From Candidatus Wallbacteria bacterium (GTDB lineage Bacteria; Muiribacteriota; JAQTZZ01): a DNA stretch of 64,000 nucleotides. The position numbers were made by a program, and so were the translations under genes. Of this stretch, positions 1 through 9,327 are shown one piece after another. A model generated the notes under the pieces. The model made no database searches and was not told where the DNA came from. It saw only the letters and a list, made by a program, of their open reading frames with translations. The first letter of the stretch is position 1. Every line of letters begins with the position of its first letter. The DNA lies in NCBI GenBank assembly GCA_028687545.1, contig JAQTZZ010000003.1, positions 62,001-126,000 on the forward strand, written 5' to 3'.

Positions 1-1
1 A

Positions 2-301
2 GCCAATGCCTGGGAGCGCTTCCGGCACGTCACCTGGCCGCTGCTCTCGCCTGTCACCTATTTTGTGCTGGTGATGTCCACAATTTCCTCTTTCCAGGTA
101 TTCGCCCAGGTCTATATGATGACTCCCAACGGCGGCCCCATGGGCAGCACCACAGTGATTGTTTTCTACCTTTACCAGTATGCCTTCAGGCAGTATAAAT
201 TCGGCTACGCCTCAGCGTTGGCCTTTATTCTCTTCCTGATCATCCTGACCATGACTCTTCTGCAGAAGTTTTTTGTGGAGAAGAAGGTACACTATTCATG
301 A
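2..301 (+). CDS. Sugar ABC transporter permease (MalF/UgpA-like), 3' part
   Basis: This is the C-terminal end of an inner-membrane permease of a carbohydrate ABC importer; the gene begins before the window. The frame opens at base 2 with a stretch reading AWERFRHVTWPLLSPVTYF, which matches the end of the EAA loop of the MalF/UgpA family, the loop that contacts the ATPase. Two hydrophobic segments follow, and the protein ends in a short basic cytoplasmic tail. The stop overlaps the start of the next permease by 4 bases, so the two are translationally coupled, as is usual for MalF/MalG-type pairs. The substrate cannot be read from this fragment; sugars or glycerol-phosphate are typical. The solute-binding protein is probably upstream, outside the window. 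Confidence 0.88.
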   Translation, partial: ANAWERFRHVTWPLLSPVTYFVLVMSTISSFQVFAQVYMMTPNGGPMGSTTVIVFYLYQYAFRQYKFGYASALAFILFLIILTMTLLQKFFVEKKVHYS

Positions 302-1128
302 GCCGCATAAAACTGAGTCCTTCGAAATTCCTGATCCACCTGATCCTGCTGCTGGGCGCAATAGCCATGGTGATGCCCTTTTACTGGATGGTCTCGACTT
401 CGCTCAAAACCTCTCAGGAAGTTCTGCAGTTCCCGCCTAAACTCTGGCCGGACACCATGCAGTGGGGAAATTACGCTGAAGCTTTCACCAAGCAGCCCTT
501 TGGCCGCTATTTTCTGAATACTTTTTTCATTGCGCTCGCCACTACCGGGGGCCAGTTACTTCTGGGATCCCTCGCTGCCTTTGCTTTCACTTTCATGGAA
601 TTCCCCCTGAAAAACACTATTTTCATGCTGCTACTTTCCACAATGATGATCCCCCAGCAGGCGCTTTTGATCCCGGATTACATTGTCCTCTCCAAACTGG
701 GCTGGATCGATACTTTCAACGCACTGATCGTGCCCTGGATGGGTTCTGTCTTTACCATTTTCCTGCTCAGGCAGTTTTTCATGCAGCTTCCAAAGGACCT
801 GTATGATGCGGCCAAAATCGACGGCTGCACCAAATTGCGTTTCTTTTTCCAGATCATCCTGCCACTTTCCGTGCCTCCGATGATCACAGCCGGGATCTTC
901 AACTTTCTGGGCAGCTGGAACAGTTTCCTCTGGCCCCTGATGGTCACCAATTCCCAGGAGATGCGCACGATCCAGGTGGGCTTAGCTTATTTTTCGCAGG
1001 ATTCCGGGACAGCCTGGGAACTCCTGAGCGCGGCGGCCACATTCTGTACACTGCCGCTGGTCATCGGCTATTTCATGGCTCAGAAGCAGTTCATCGAAGG
1101 CGTTGCCAGATCGGGGATGAAGGAATGA
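298..1128 (+). CDS. Sugar ABC transporter permease (MalG/UgpE-like)
   Basis: Second inner-membrane permease of a carbohydrate ABC importer, 276 residues, the usual length for the MalG/UgpE family. An N-terminal membrane segment is followed by the family phrase PFYWMVSTSLK. About five further helices follow, and the EAA loop at roughly residues 170-190 (DAAKIDGCTKLRFF) docks on the ATPase. The start overlaps the previous permease by 4 bases, and its stop overlaps the following TPR gene by 4 bases, so all three probably sit in one operon. No ATPase gene lies in the window; many importers of this class share one ATPase encoded elsewhere. Substrate unknown. Confidence 0.93.
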   Translation: MSRIKLSPSKFLIHLILLLGAIAMVMPFYWMVSTSLKTSQEVLQFPPKLWPDTMQWGNYAEAFTKQPFGRYFLNTFFIALATTGGQLLLGSLAAFAFTFMEFPLKNTIFMLLLSTMMIPQQALLIPDYIVLSKLGWIDTFNALIVPWMGSVFTIFLLRQFFMQLPKDLYDAAKIDGCTKLRFFFQIILPLSVPPMITAGIFNFLGSWNSFLWPLMVTNSQEMRTIQVGLAYFSQDSGTAWELLSAAATFCTLPLVIGYFMAQKQFIEGVARSGMKE

Positions 1129-2858
1129 AAATATTTCTGGTTATCCTGCTGTTCATCGGATTGCCCCTGTTCGCCGACACAGAGGACGATAAGGCCGAGG
1201 CCAGCGCCAGGATCCGCGCCAGGCTGGAGCAGCAGTGGCAGGCCAAAAATTATTATTTCAACACGATTTACCAGATGGAGCGGGAACAGTGGGACAAAGC
1301 CATGTACAGTGCCCAGAAAGTCCTTGAACTGTCTCCTGACGACCAGCGGGTCAGAATACTGATCCAGGAAATCGAGTCCAAGCGCTGGGAAGGTTATAAG
1401 AAGCTTTATCACGATGATTCCCCGGCCCGCAAGACGATCGGCATCAAGTTCGACTGGAACAAGGTGGATACTTTCGCTGAGGAAGTGATCCCGGTCTGCA
1501 CTGAATCAATGAAGTATTTCACACTGGGCGAACGGGCGTTCGAGCTCGGAAGCACGGAAGTGGCCGAGTCTTATTACAAGATGGCGATCTCCAAGTCGCC
1601 CGGATTTGGTACGGCTTATCAGCGTCTCGGAGAGATTTATTTCGTCAGGGACGACAAGGAACTGGCTTCTTTCTGTTTCAACAAATCTGTGGAGTATCAG
1701 AAATACAGTCAGGAAAACAGGCTCTGCCTTGCCAACCTTCTGCTGCTTGCCCATGATTATGATGAAACCGAGAAGGTTCTTGCCGAGATCAGGAAGCTCG
1801 ACTCTGAAAGCGAAGTCGCGGCTGTGGCGCGGGGGATGGAATTCAGAGTGAAGCGGGAACGGATGATGTACGGGCTGATGGCTGAACAGAAAATCGACGA
1901 AGAGAGGTTCGTGAATCTCTCGGCCAGGCAGGAAAAGGAACTCTACACCTATGCCTTCGGACATTTCTATTTCCTGGAAAAAGCGAGACAGGCGAATCCG
2001 GACTTCTGGTTCATCAATTACCTGCTCGCCTATGCTCACATCATGATTTTCAGCAAGAACGAAGCTCTTACAGCCATCGATACAGCCGGAAATCAGGCTC
2101 CTAAAAGTTATCTGCCATATCTGTCCAAGCTGAGGCAGTATGTTTCGGAACTGGAGCTCAAGCCGTACCAGTATGACTCGCTGGATTTCCACATGGCCCG
2201 CGCGAAAATGCTTTTCGAAAAACAGTTTTACAATGACGCGGTCAGCGAACTGGTGGTGGCGCTAAGCCTGAGCCCTGATTCAGTGAACGCGCATCTGATG
2301 ATGGGAAAATGTTTTTCAGCGCTGAACAACCTGACCAGGGCGATCGCTGAATTCCGCCAGTGTGTCAGCCTGGACTCCAAAAACATCGAGGGCCATTATC
2401 TGCTCGGCGTTGAGTATCAGAAGGTGCATCAGTACGAGGATGCCGTGGATACCCTGAAAACCGCCTGCCAGCTCGATCCGAAAAACACGGATGCGCTTGT
2501 GAGACTCGGCGATGCCTATCTCAGCCTGGAGGATTACGTCTCATCCCTGGATTCCTTTAAAAAAGCCGTGGAAATCAATAAAGAACTGCCGTATGCCTAT
2601 CTCAGCATGGGTACGGTTTTCACAGAGCAGTCCGAATTCGAGCGGGCGATTGAAAGTTTCGAGACAGCCATCGGTTTCAAGAAAGACTATGTGAACGCTT
2701 ACGTGAATCTCGGCATTGTTTATTACAGGCTCTGGGAAATCAAAAACGACGAGACCTATCTGGTGAAGGCGATTTCCGCGACCGATGAAGCCCTTAAATA
2801 TGAACCGGACAACGAAATCATCAAAGATTACCTCAATTTCTACAAATCAAAAAAATAA
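1125..2858 (+). CDS. Exported TPR-repeat protein
   Basis: A 577-residue protein with a signal peptide (MKIFLVILLFIGLPLFA, cleavage expected after FA). Tetratricopeptide repeats fill most of the rest, clearest in the last 230 residues, where phrases such as LSPDSVNAHLMMGKCF, LDPKNTDALVRLGDAYLS and INKELPYAYLSMGTVF recur every 34 residues. TPR arrays are protein-binding scaffolds, here presumably outside the cytoplasmic membrane. The gene overlaps the MalG-like permease by 4 bases upstream and directly abuts miaB downstream. Operon position alone does not show a transport role. No enzymatic domain is visible. Confidence 0.85.
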   Translation: MKIFLVILLFIGLPLFADTEDDKAEASARIRARLEQQWQAKNYYFNTIYQMEREQWDKAMYSAQKVLELSPDDQRVRILIQEIESKRWEGYKKLYHDDSPARKTIGIKFDWNKVDTFAEEVIPVCTESMKYFTLGERAFELGSTEVAESYYKMAISKSPGFGTAYQRLGEIYFVRDDKELASFCFNKSVEYQKYSQENRLCLANLLLLAHDYDETEKVLAEIRKLDSESEVAAVARGMEFRVKRERMMYGLMAEQKIDEERFVNLSARQEKELYTYAFGHFYFLEKARQANPDFWFINYLLAYAHIMIFSKNEALTAIDTAGNQAPKSYLPYLSKLRQYVSELELKPYQYDSLDFHMARAKMLFEKQFYNDAVSELVVALSLSPDSVNAHLMMGKCFSALNNLTRAIAEFRQCVSLDSKNIEGHYLLGVEYQKVHQYEDAVDTLKTACQLDPKNTDALVRLGDAYLSLEDYVSSLDSFKKAVEINKELPYAYLSMGTVFTEQSEFERAIESFETAIGFKKDYVNAYVNLGIVYYRLWEIKNDETYLVKAISATDEALKYEPDNEIIKDYLNFYKSKK

Positions 2859-4166
2859 ATGGCCGGCAGAGGATTGGTTCATATCGTCACTTACGGCTGC
2901 CAGATGAACGAGCATGACAGCGAAAACATCACCGGCCGCCTTGTGGCTGCCGGATTTGAGATCACAGACAGCCCTGACGCAGCGGATGTGATCATTGTCA
3001 ACACCTGCATTGTCAGGCAGAGCGCCGAAGAGCGGGCGGTCGGCCAGCTTAATTCGCTCTTCAAGCACAAGCGCGACCGGGGTGCCCTGATCGGCTGTGC
3101 AGGCTGCCTCTCATCTGCATACGGCCGCAAACTGCTGAAAAAAATTCCGCATCTTGATTTTGTGCTTACGCCTCAGGATATCGGGGATGTAGCTGAAATC
3201 ATCGATGATGCGAGAAAAAAGCGTGTCGTCTCCGAATACAGGGAGCGGGCCTTTATCCCTGACAACAGATTCAACCTGAAGAAGAATGCTTACAGATACT
3301 GGGTTTCCATCATGAAGGGCTGCAACAATTATTGTTCATACTGCATTGTCCCATTCACCAGGGGCAGGGAAGTTTCCAGGCCGGCAGGGGAGATCCTGGA
3401 CGAGATTAAAAGGCTTGCAGCCGGCGGAGCCCGTGAATTCGTGCTGCTCGGGCAGAACGTCAATTCCTACGGGAGAGGCCTTGCCGAACCCCTGGATTTT
3501 GTCGGACTCCTGCGAGCGATAGATGCGATTGGCGGAGATTTCAGGGTGAAATACATGACATCGCATCCCAGGGATTTTTCCCTGGAACTTGTCGAATTCA
3601 TCAGAGAATCGGATAAAATCTGCCGCCATTTCCACCTGCCTCTCCAGTCCGGGTCTGACTGCATCCTGACGGCGATGAACAGACAGTATACTCTGGAGCA
3701 CTATGCCGGAATCGTGGATTACATTCATGCGAAGGTCCCGGGAGCGTGCATCACCACTGATATCATTGTGGGCTTTCCAGGAGAAACTGACGACGATTTC
3801 GAAAGAACGCTTTCAGCTGTTGAGAGATTCCGATTCAACGGCCTCTATAGTTTTTACTATTCCGACCGGCCTGGTACTGCCGCAGAGAAGATGGAAGGAA
3901 AAATTCCTCTTGCCATCAGAAAAGAACGGCTGCGGCGGTTGATTGCAGCTCAGGATCTAATCACAGCCGGGATTCATGCAGGGATGGTGGGGCTTGAAAC
4001 CAGAGTGCTGGTCGAGCGCTGGTCAGGGAGGCCCGGCCAGGTGTTCGGGCATGATTCTGAAAACAGGGTGCTCGTTTTTGACGGAGATGAGAGCATGTTC
4101 GGAAAGTTCATCACAGTCAGGATCAAGGAAGCAGGGAAATGGGCGTTCAAGGCTGAAAAGATCTAA
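2859..4166 (+). CDS. miaB: tRNA-2-methylthio-N6-dimethylallyladenosine synthase MiaB
   Basis: Radical SAM methylthiotransferase that converts i6A37 to ms2i6A37 in tRNAs reading codons that start with U. At 435 residues it has the usual family length. The N-terminal domain carries the auxiliary-cluster cysteines C14 (YGCQMNE), C50 (NTC) and C83. The radical SAM motif CNNYCSYC (C155, C159, C162) is followed by IVPFTRGRE, as in MiaB, and a TRAM-like tail ends the protein. The ATG follows the TAA of the TPR gene without a gap and has no clear ribosome site, so translation is probably coupled. The close relatives MtaB and RimO are less likely because the N-terminal YGCQMNEHDSE matches MiaB. Confidence 0.95.
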   Translation: MAGRGLVHIVTYGCQMNEHDSENITGRLVAAGFEITDSPDAADVIIVNTCIVRQSAEERAVGQLNSLFKHKRDRGALIGCAGCLSSAYGRKLLKKIPHLDFVLTPQDIGDVAEIIDDARKKRVVSEYRERAFIPDNRFNLKKNAYRYWVSIMKGCNNYCSYCIVPFTRGREVSRPAGEILDEIKRLAAGGAREFVLLGQNVNSYGRGLAEPLDFVGLLRAIDAIGGDFRVKYMTSHPRDFSLELVEFIRESDKICRHFHLPLQSGSDCILTAMNRQYTLEHYAGIVDYIHAKVPGACITTDIIVGFPGETDDDFERTLSAVERFRFNGLYSFYYSDRPGTAAEKMEGKIPLAIRKERLRRLIAAQDLITAGIHAGMVGLETRVLVERWSGRPGQVFGHDSENRVLVFDGDESMFGKFITVRIKEAGKWAFKAEKI

Positions 4167-4195
4167 GTTGATTTTTTTTATCGCTTGTTTACTGC

Positions 4196-4232
4196 AAGAA
4201 GTTAGTAAGTTAGTTGGTTGGTAAGTTTATAT
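4196..4232. repeat. Relic of the GTAAGTT palindromic element
   Basis: The 168-base gap between miaB and the next gene contains a run of TAAGTT-type units (AGTAAGTTAGTTGGTTGGTAA) closely related to one arm of the inverted repeat at 10771-10850. Only one arm is recognisable here, so this may be a decayed copy. Nothing else stands out in the gap except the ribosome site of the following gene. Confidence 0.4.
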
Positions 4233-4334
4233 GTGTGGAAATATCGTTTGCTGGTTAATAGGTGAATATTGTGATTCTAAATGGTAAAATCTTAGCTGGA
4301 GAATTATTTTTTTGAATAAAGTGAAGGAGGAACT

Positions 4335-4817
4335 ATGGATTGCCCGGTCTGTTCCAAGGCTATGACAACAGAAGACTTTGGCGGAGTCCAGGTGGACGTC
4401 TGCCAGAATTGCGGAGGCATCTGGTTCGACATGCTGGAGCTGAGAAAGCTGGATGAACCTGCCGAAGGCAGCGGGCCCGCAATGGAAAAAGCCTTGAGCG
4501 CGGCCCTTGCCGACGACACGAAGCGCAGCCCGATCAGTTGTCCGTACTGCAAGATCGGGCTCAAGAGGCATAAATATCAGTTCAACAAGGATGTGACTAT
4601 CGACGAGTGCTATGAATGCGGAGGTATCTTCCTCGACGCAGGAGAACTCAAGCTGATCAAGCAGGGATTTATGGATCAGGAAAAGCGTGCCAGGTTCTGC
4701 GAAAACCTTTTGCGGAACATACCTGAGTATGAACAGAGTCTGGAAGAGCAGCGGCTGCGGCAGGAAAAGCTCGGCAAGCTTTTCAGAGTCATCGATAAAG
4801 TCAATCCTGACTTTTAG
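4335..4817 (+). CDS. Double zinc-ribbon (TFIIB-type) protein
   Basis: A 160-residue cytoplasmic protein with two zf-TFIIB modules. The first (about residues 3-40) has the pairs CPVC and CQNCGGIWFD; the second (about residues 73-100) has CPYC and CYECGGIFLD. The phrase CxxCGGIW(F)D followed by an ELxxL stretch is the signature of this bacterial zinc-ribbon family, whose function is unknown. A basic, glutamine-rich helical tail follows. The ribosome site AAGGAGG lies 6 bases before the ATG. The small membrane protein gene 26 bases downstream is probably cotranscribed. Confidence 0.85.
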   Translation: MDCPVCSKAMTTEDFGGVQVDVCQNCGGIWFDMLELRKLDEPAEGSGPAMEKALSAALADDTKRSPISCPYCKIGLKRHKYQFNKDVTIDECYECGGIFLDAGELKLIKQGFMDQEKRARFCENLLRNIPEYEQSLEEQRLRQEKLGKLFRVIDKVNPDF

Positions 4818-4843
4818 CAGAAACCGTCAAATCAGGAGGTAAC

Positions 4844-5152
4844 ATGGATCAAGTCAAGGGATTTGTTTCAATCATCATCGGAGCGATCATTCTTTTCTAC
4901 GTTTCACAATTCGCGGACGACCTTCAGTATTTTATTGGAAAGTTCCACGAGGAGCTGCACAGCGACTACATGGCGCAAAATGCCTATGAAAACGTGATTG
5001 AACAGTATGGAAACTGCATCCCGGACGCCAAAGAACGGCTGGCGGCAATGGGTGTGCAGCGCTATGTCAAGGAACTTGCTGATGAGAAAAAATACCGGGA
5101 ATGGCTCCAGAAATACAGCAATCAGCCGCCCAAGCCCAAGGATGACAATTAA
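4844..5152 (+). CDS. Small single-pass membrane protein, unknown function
   Basis: A 102-residue protein I do not recognise. It has one hydrophobic segment at residues 7-24 (FVSIIIGAIILFYVS) and then a charged, helical, TPR-like soluble part of about 75 residues ending in a proline-rich PPKPK tail. AGGAGGT lies 5 bases before the ATG, which supports the start. It follows the zinc-ribbon gene by 26 bases. Its stop overlaps, in opposite orientation, the stop of the glycosyltransferase gene at 5149. Confidence 0.7.
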   Translation: MDQVKGFVSIIIGAIILFYVSQFADDLQYFIGKFHEELHSDYMAQNAYENVIEQYGNCIPDAKERLAAMGVQRYVKELADEKKYREWLQKYSNQPPKPKDDN

Positions 5153-5958
5153 GGGCGGTTTTTCAGCAGATCATACAGATAGCCTGAGTAATAATTAAGA
5201 TATTTCAGGAGTTCCAGAGCTGAGAGTAATAAAAATTCAGGCAGAGGAAATCTGCGGAAATAGATTTGAAGTGTAAATGGAAGCTGGAATTTCCTGACTT
5301 TCGGTAATCCGCCATACAGGCGGGCGAATCTGGCCCTGCCCAGACCGTATCTGAAATATTTCAGGCAGAAAGCGATCAGGTCCTCCGGGATATCATGGTA
5401 TACCCAAGCCTCTTTCAGGAAAATGATTTCCTTTTTTCTGAAATTGAGCGAAAAGGCTACGTCTTCGCATGAAAAATCGAAACGCTCATCAAAGGTCAGT
5501 CCTGTATTGCGCACAGAGAAGTTGCATGACACGAACAGACGGCTTGAATGTTTCCAGGTGAACGGCTGTGCTGCGAAATACCACCCCAGAATTCCACCGG
5601 TTTCCTTGTGCCTGATGTTTCCCGCGATCCCCATTGCTTCCGGGTGATCCTGATAAGCTCTGCGGTAAGTTCCCAGCAGCTTTTCTGATGCAATCGCGTC
5701 ATCGTCCAGAAAAATCAGGTGCGAACCACGCGCCACCCTGATGGCTGCATTTCTGGCGCAGGCCGGTCCCGGTTTGGTGCAGCACAGGAAGCGGGCTTCC
5801 GTGTACACTGTTGTCAGGTTTTCATAAGCAGAAGCTGAACTTACGATTACCAGGATTTCATCGCCTTCAGTCAGCTTATTCTTTAGTGATCCGAGAAGTC
5901 TCCCCAGGCGATCCGGTCTGACTGAAGGTACAATGATGCTGAAAGTGATTCTTTCCAT
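5149..5958 (-). CDS. Family 2 glycosyltransferase
   Basis: A GT-A fold glycosyltransferase of about 269 residues. It begins with the nucleotide-sugar binding strand FSIIVPSVRPDRLGRLL, has the metal-binding motif LDDDAIA near residue 85 and an ED pair (FSCEDVAF) near residue 170 as the probable catalytic base. The C-terminal third is hydrophobic and aromatic and could associate with the membrane. I start it at the ATG at 5958; a TTG 36 bases further upstream is in frame but adds residues the family does not need. Acceptor unknown; surface polysaccharide or glycolipid synthesis is typical. It has its own orientation between two plus-strand units. Confidence 0.85.
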   Translation of the reverse strand: MERITFSIIVPSVRPDRLGRLLGSLKNKLTEGDEILVIVSSASAYENLTTVYTEARFLCCTKPGPACARNAAIRVARGSHLIFLDDDAIASEKLLGTYRRAYQDHPEAMGIAGNIRHKETGGILGWYFAAQPFTWKHSSRLFVSCNFSVRNTGLTFDERFDFSCEDVAFSLNFRKKEIIFLKEAWVYHDIPEDLIAFCLKYFRYGLGRARFARLYGGLPKVRKFQLPFTLQIYFRRFPLPEFLLLSALELLKYLNYYSGYLYDLLKNRP

Positions 5959-6083
5959 AGGATTAAGTTTATTCGTTAATCTGATGCTTGGCAAATTCAG
6001 GCAGACTTATCCAAGCTTTTTATTGACTGCCGGTGGTTAATTTTAGTAGAATTTCTGACAAGAAGTCAGAACGGAGAATTCAG

Positions 6084-6779
6084 ATGTCTAACCCGAAAGT
6101 GGAAATCATTGCCGCCAATTACAACTATACCTTCCAGGTTTACAAGTCCGAAAGCGTTTCGCATGAAAACCTGTATATGATTCTGAAGAAGGACGAACTC
6201 TCCACGGATCTGGAGAAAATGAAGCCCGGTTTTTTCAAGATCGAGAAATATCTCGGTGCAATCATGGCCATTTTCGCCTATCCCCTCAAAGAAATGATTG
6301 AAGTTCTAAGGGAAGGAGTGTTGAGCAAGCTGGAAGTCCCTGTGCTGGAAACTGCCAGGGTTCTCTTTGTGCCTGGCTACATCCTGTTTTCAGGTAAAAG
6401 TTCCCCCGCCAAAATGGCCCTGCAGATTCTCAGCCCTTTCGTCAACATCTCTACCAGCTATCTGAAAGCAGACCCGGAAAAAATGAGGGAAATCCTCGAA
6501 CAGGCTGCAGTCATCAAGTCCATTCAATTCAGAAACATTCCCCATTCGGAAGTGGACAGGATAACGCTGGCAGGCGAACTTGAGGATGTTTACAATTTCG
6601 GTTCCCTCCCGCTTCGCGAAGCTGAGATCACACATTTCACCGGCGTCTATAATACTCCGCTGGGTATCCGCAATCTGAAATTTTCCCAGAACGGCAGGAT
6701 CCAGATCGCAAAATCCAAAAAATCCGCGATTACTCTGGAGCTGATCGACTGGGTACTGAAAATTTTCGGTGGATCATGA
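6084..6779 (+). CDS. Uncharacterised 231-residue protein coupled to the HEAT-repeat gene
   Basis: I do not recognise the family. The protein is soluble, without a signal peptide or membrane segment, and mixes helices and strands. Conserved-looking phrases are FFKIEKYLG, PLKEMIEVLREG and ILSPFVNISTSYLKADPEKM. The start is set by GGAGAA 6 bases before the ATG at 6084; an in-frame GTG at 6033 has no such site. The gene overlaps the following HEAT-repeat gene by 4 bases (ATGA), so the two products are made together and may interact. Confidence 0.7.
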   Translation: MSNPKVEIIAANYNYTFQVYKSESVSHENLYMILKKDELSTDLEKMKPGFFKIEKYLGAIMAIFAYPLKEMIEVLREGVLSKLEVPVLETARVLFVPGYILFSGKSSPAKMALQILSPFVNISTSYLKADPEKMREILEQAAVIKSIQFRNIPHSEVDRITLAGELEDVYNFGSLPLREAEITHFTGVYNTPLGIRNLKFSQNGRIQIAKSKKSAITLELIDWVLKIFGGS

Positions 6780-8902
6780 TTTCCCAGCTGATCCAGAGCG
6801 TAAAGGAACTGATCAGGCACGGCAGCCTCGAAGAAGCCAGGAATGGCATCCGGGAGGCAGCAAAACTTTCGCACGATGCTGCACTTCCCTTTCTGTACAG
6901 CCTGTTCTCCGACCAGCAGTTTTCATTATGCCAGATTGCCTGCGATGAACTGGTGGGCCTGGGAAAACCTGCGCTCACCTATCTGAAAAATCTTTATACA
7001 ACAGCCGATGAAAATCAGAAGTACTGGTCCATCAGAACCCTGATCCGCGGGGGCAAGCCTGAAGTGGATTTCCTTGCGGAAATTGCCCTGAAAGAGAAAG
7101 AAGAGATCTGCGCATTCCTGGCTACTCAGCTTTCCGCGGTTTCGGATCCTGAGCTGGCCATTCCGGTTTTGATCGCCCTGTTCAAGAAAGACAACTGGCT
7201 GATCAAAAAAAACTGCGCTCAATCAATGATTGCCATCGGCAAACCGGCAGTGCCGCACCTGAAAAAACTCTTTTCAGGGCGGGGGCGTGATCTGAAGTAC
7301 TGGGTGATCAAGGTGTTGGCGGATATCATGGGCAAGGATCTTTATCCCTTCCTCGAAAAAATGCTTTCTGAGAACCCGGATACACATGGTTACTATGCAA
7401 TGGTGGGCCTGGACGAAATCAACACCCCGGACAGTCAGCAGCTCCTGGTCGACATTCTGAATCACAAAAAATGGCTGCTGCGTGCCGAGGCCGCTGAGAT
7501 ACTCAGAAAAAAAGGTAAAGATATTGTACCTCTTTTGAAAAAAGCTTTCCGGAAAAAACACCCGGAACAGCAATACTGGATTATTATACTGCTCTCGGAA
7601 ATCATGGAAAACCGGGCGCTGCCCTTTCTCAAGGAAATCGTGCAGAATCAGGGTTCTGAACTCAGGCATTATGCCGTCACTGCCCTGGGACAGGTGAAAA
7701 CCAGTGAGTCAGTGACGTTGCTGATCGACTGTCTGGACGACCGGGCCTGGATTGTACGCAAGGAAGCAGCCAAGGCCTTGCAGATGATGGGTTCCATAGC
7801 CCTGCCGGCTGTGCAGCTCGGGGTCTTGGACTTACGGGAAAACGTCTGCTTCTGGTGCATCCACATTTTATCAGAGCTCGCCAACTGGGACCTCAACCTT
7901 TATCTGCCCCTGCTTTCCCACCCTGACAAAAAACGCCGGATTTTCGCCGTACAGCAGGCATTGAATATCAGAAACAAGGACATTATCCGTCATACTGTGC
8001 CGCTGCTGGCTGACAAGCACTGGGCAGTACGCAGGGAGGCCGCCGACGTCCTCGTGAAAATGGGAAGGACCGGCCTGGAAACTTTTGTCAAGTACATCCT
8101 TGAGCGGGAGCAGAATCCTCATCTGGAGTACTGGGCCGCCTACATCGTAGGCAAGCTGCCGATCGACACGATCAAGCAGTTCCTGTCCGAATACCTCACA
8201 GCCAGCAGCCAGGACCGTGAGATCACACTGGCTTTGCACCTGTTATGTTCGATCGCTTCTGAAGAAGCCTGGGAACTCACGATCCAGAAATACATTTCAG
8301 GAGACAAGTATTTCCGCAGACGATTCCGCGAGCTGATCAAGACCCAGGATTTGAATTGCCTGATCCGGCCTTTTTTAAAGGCACTGAGACGCACTCCTCC
8401 GGAAATTTCCCTGGAAATATCTGAAATCTTATCCTCAATCTCCACGCTGGAAAAATTCAAGATCGTGCGCGAAGAATTCTTCCGCAGCACAGAAGATCAG
8501 GCCATCTGGATGATCAAGATCCTTGCGAATTCCCCGCATCCTGCAAAATATCAGTTCCTGATGGACATCCTGATCCGGGACAAGCGGGAAAAGGTCAAGG
8601 CGGAATCTGTGGGCTATCTTGGAGCCATCAAGGAAGGCAGCATCAACCAGGTGGTTTACAAGGTCTACATGTCCGGGACTGATGAGGAAAAAATGCTGAT
8701 TTTGAATACATACAATGGACGGCCGGACGAAATCATGATCAGAGAGCTGATCTCCACTCTCACCAAACTTCCCAAGCAGCAGGCATTCTGGGTAGCCAAG
8801 TTTCTCCAGAAATACCTCGGCGTCTATCAAAAGCTTTATCAGGAAATCATGAAGGAATCCGACTTGAAAACCAAAGAATGGGTCGCGTTTATCCTAAAAT
8901 AG
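6776..8902 (+). CDS. HEAT-repeat protein
   Basis: A 708-residue cytoplasmic scaffold made almost wholly of HEAT repeats, paired helices of about 30-40 residues. Repeated phrases include LIKKNCAQSMIAIGKPAVPH, WLLRAEAAEILRKKGKDI, WIVRKEAAKALQMMGSIALP and WAVRREAADVLVKMGRTGLE. The recurring tryptophan and VRREAA core resembles the phycobilin-lyase/HEAT_2 group, but no catalytic residues are visible and a binding role is more likely. It is coupled by a 4-base overlap to the gene upstream. Its stop overlaps the 3' end of the opposite-strand zinc-ribbon gene by 9 bases. Confidence 0.85.
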   Translation: MISQLIQSVKELIRHGSLEEARNGIREAAKLSHDAALPFLYSLFSDQQFSLCQIACDELVGLGKPALTYLKNLYTTADENQKYWSIRTLIRGGKPEVDFLAEIALKEKEEICAFLATQLSAVSDPELAIPVLIALFKKDNWLIKKNCAQSMIAIGKPAVPHLKKLFSGRGRDLKYWVIKVLADIMGKDLYPFLEKMLSENPDTHGYYAMVGLDEINTPDSQQLLVDILNHKKWLLRAEAAEILRKKGKDIVPLLKKAFRKKHPEQQYWIIILLSEIMENRALPFLKEIVQNQGSELRHYAVTALGQVKTSESVTLLIDCLDDRAWIVRKEAAKALQMMGSIALPAVQLGVLDLRENVCFWCIHILSELANWDLNLYLPLLSHPDKKRRIFAVQQALNIRNKDIIRHTVPLLADKHWAVRREAADVLVKMGRTGLETFVKYILEREQNPHLEYWAAYIVGKLPIDTIKQFLSEYLTASSQDREITLALHLLCSIASEEAWELTIQKYISGDKYFRRRFRELIKTQDLNCLIRPFLKALRRTPPEISLEISEILSSISTLEKFKIVREEFFRSTEDQAIWMIKILANSPHPAKYQFLMDILIRDKREKVKAESVGYLGAIKEGSINQVVYKVYMSGTDEEKMLILNTYNGRPDEIMIRELISTLTKLPKQQAFWVAKFLQKYLGVYQKLYQEIMKESDLKTKEWVAFILK

Positions 8903-9262
8903 GCTGGACAGATAATTAAAGGCCAGGCTGAAGGATGAAGCCTTTCTGGTGGGCAGATTGTCGCTGCGGCGCAGTTCGAGAAATTCTCCGCAGGATGAGC
9001 AGAAGATGTTGTGGATGTCGTTGGCGTGGCTGTTCGGGCAGACTCTGATGTATTCATCATTCTGCTCTGGTTCCTCTTTTTTGGGAGCTACTGCCTTGAG
9101 CTTTGAAGTGAGGGTCTTGCCACAGAGATTGCAAAGTCTGGCTGTGTCACGATTCTTGGTGCCGCATTCCATGCAGATGATGCCTGGAGAAAGTTTTGTA
9201 CCGCAGTTAACGCATTTTTCCAGTGACTGGTGATAGTTGATTTCGCATCTGGGACAGAACAT
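8894..9262 (-). CDS. Double zinc-ribbon protein
   Basis: A 122-residue protein with successive Cys pairs: MFCPRCEINY with CVNCG, CMECG with CNLCG, and a further CSSCG near residue 95. This is the zinc-ribbon/DZANK arrangement often found in adaptor proteins. A short hydrophobic or aromatic end follows (SFSLAFNYLSSLF). I place the start at the ATG at 9262, which has AAGGAG at good spacing; an in-frame TTG at 9289 is less likely. Function unknown. Confidence 0.75.
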   Translation of the reverse strand: MFCPRCEINYHQSLEKCVNCGTKLSPGIICMECGTKNRDTARLCNLCGKTLTSKLKAVAPKKEEPEQNDEYIRVCPNSHANDIHNIFCSSCGEFLELRRSDNLPTRKASSFSLAFNYLSSLF

Positions 9263-9327
9263 GGTGGGCTCCTTATCGGAAAATATCAAATCCGTTTTAA
9301 ATGATATCGGAAGAAGAGCAGGATAAA

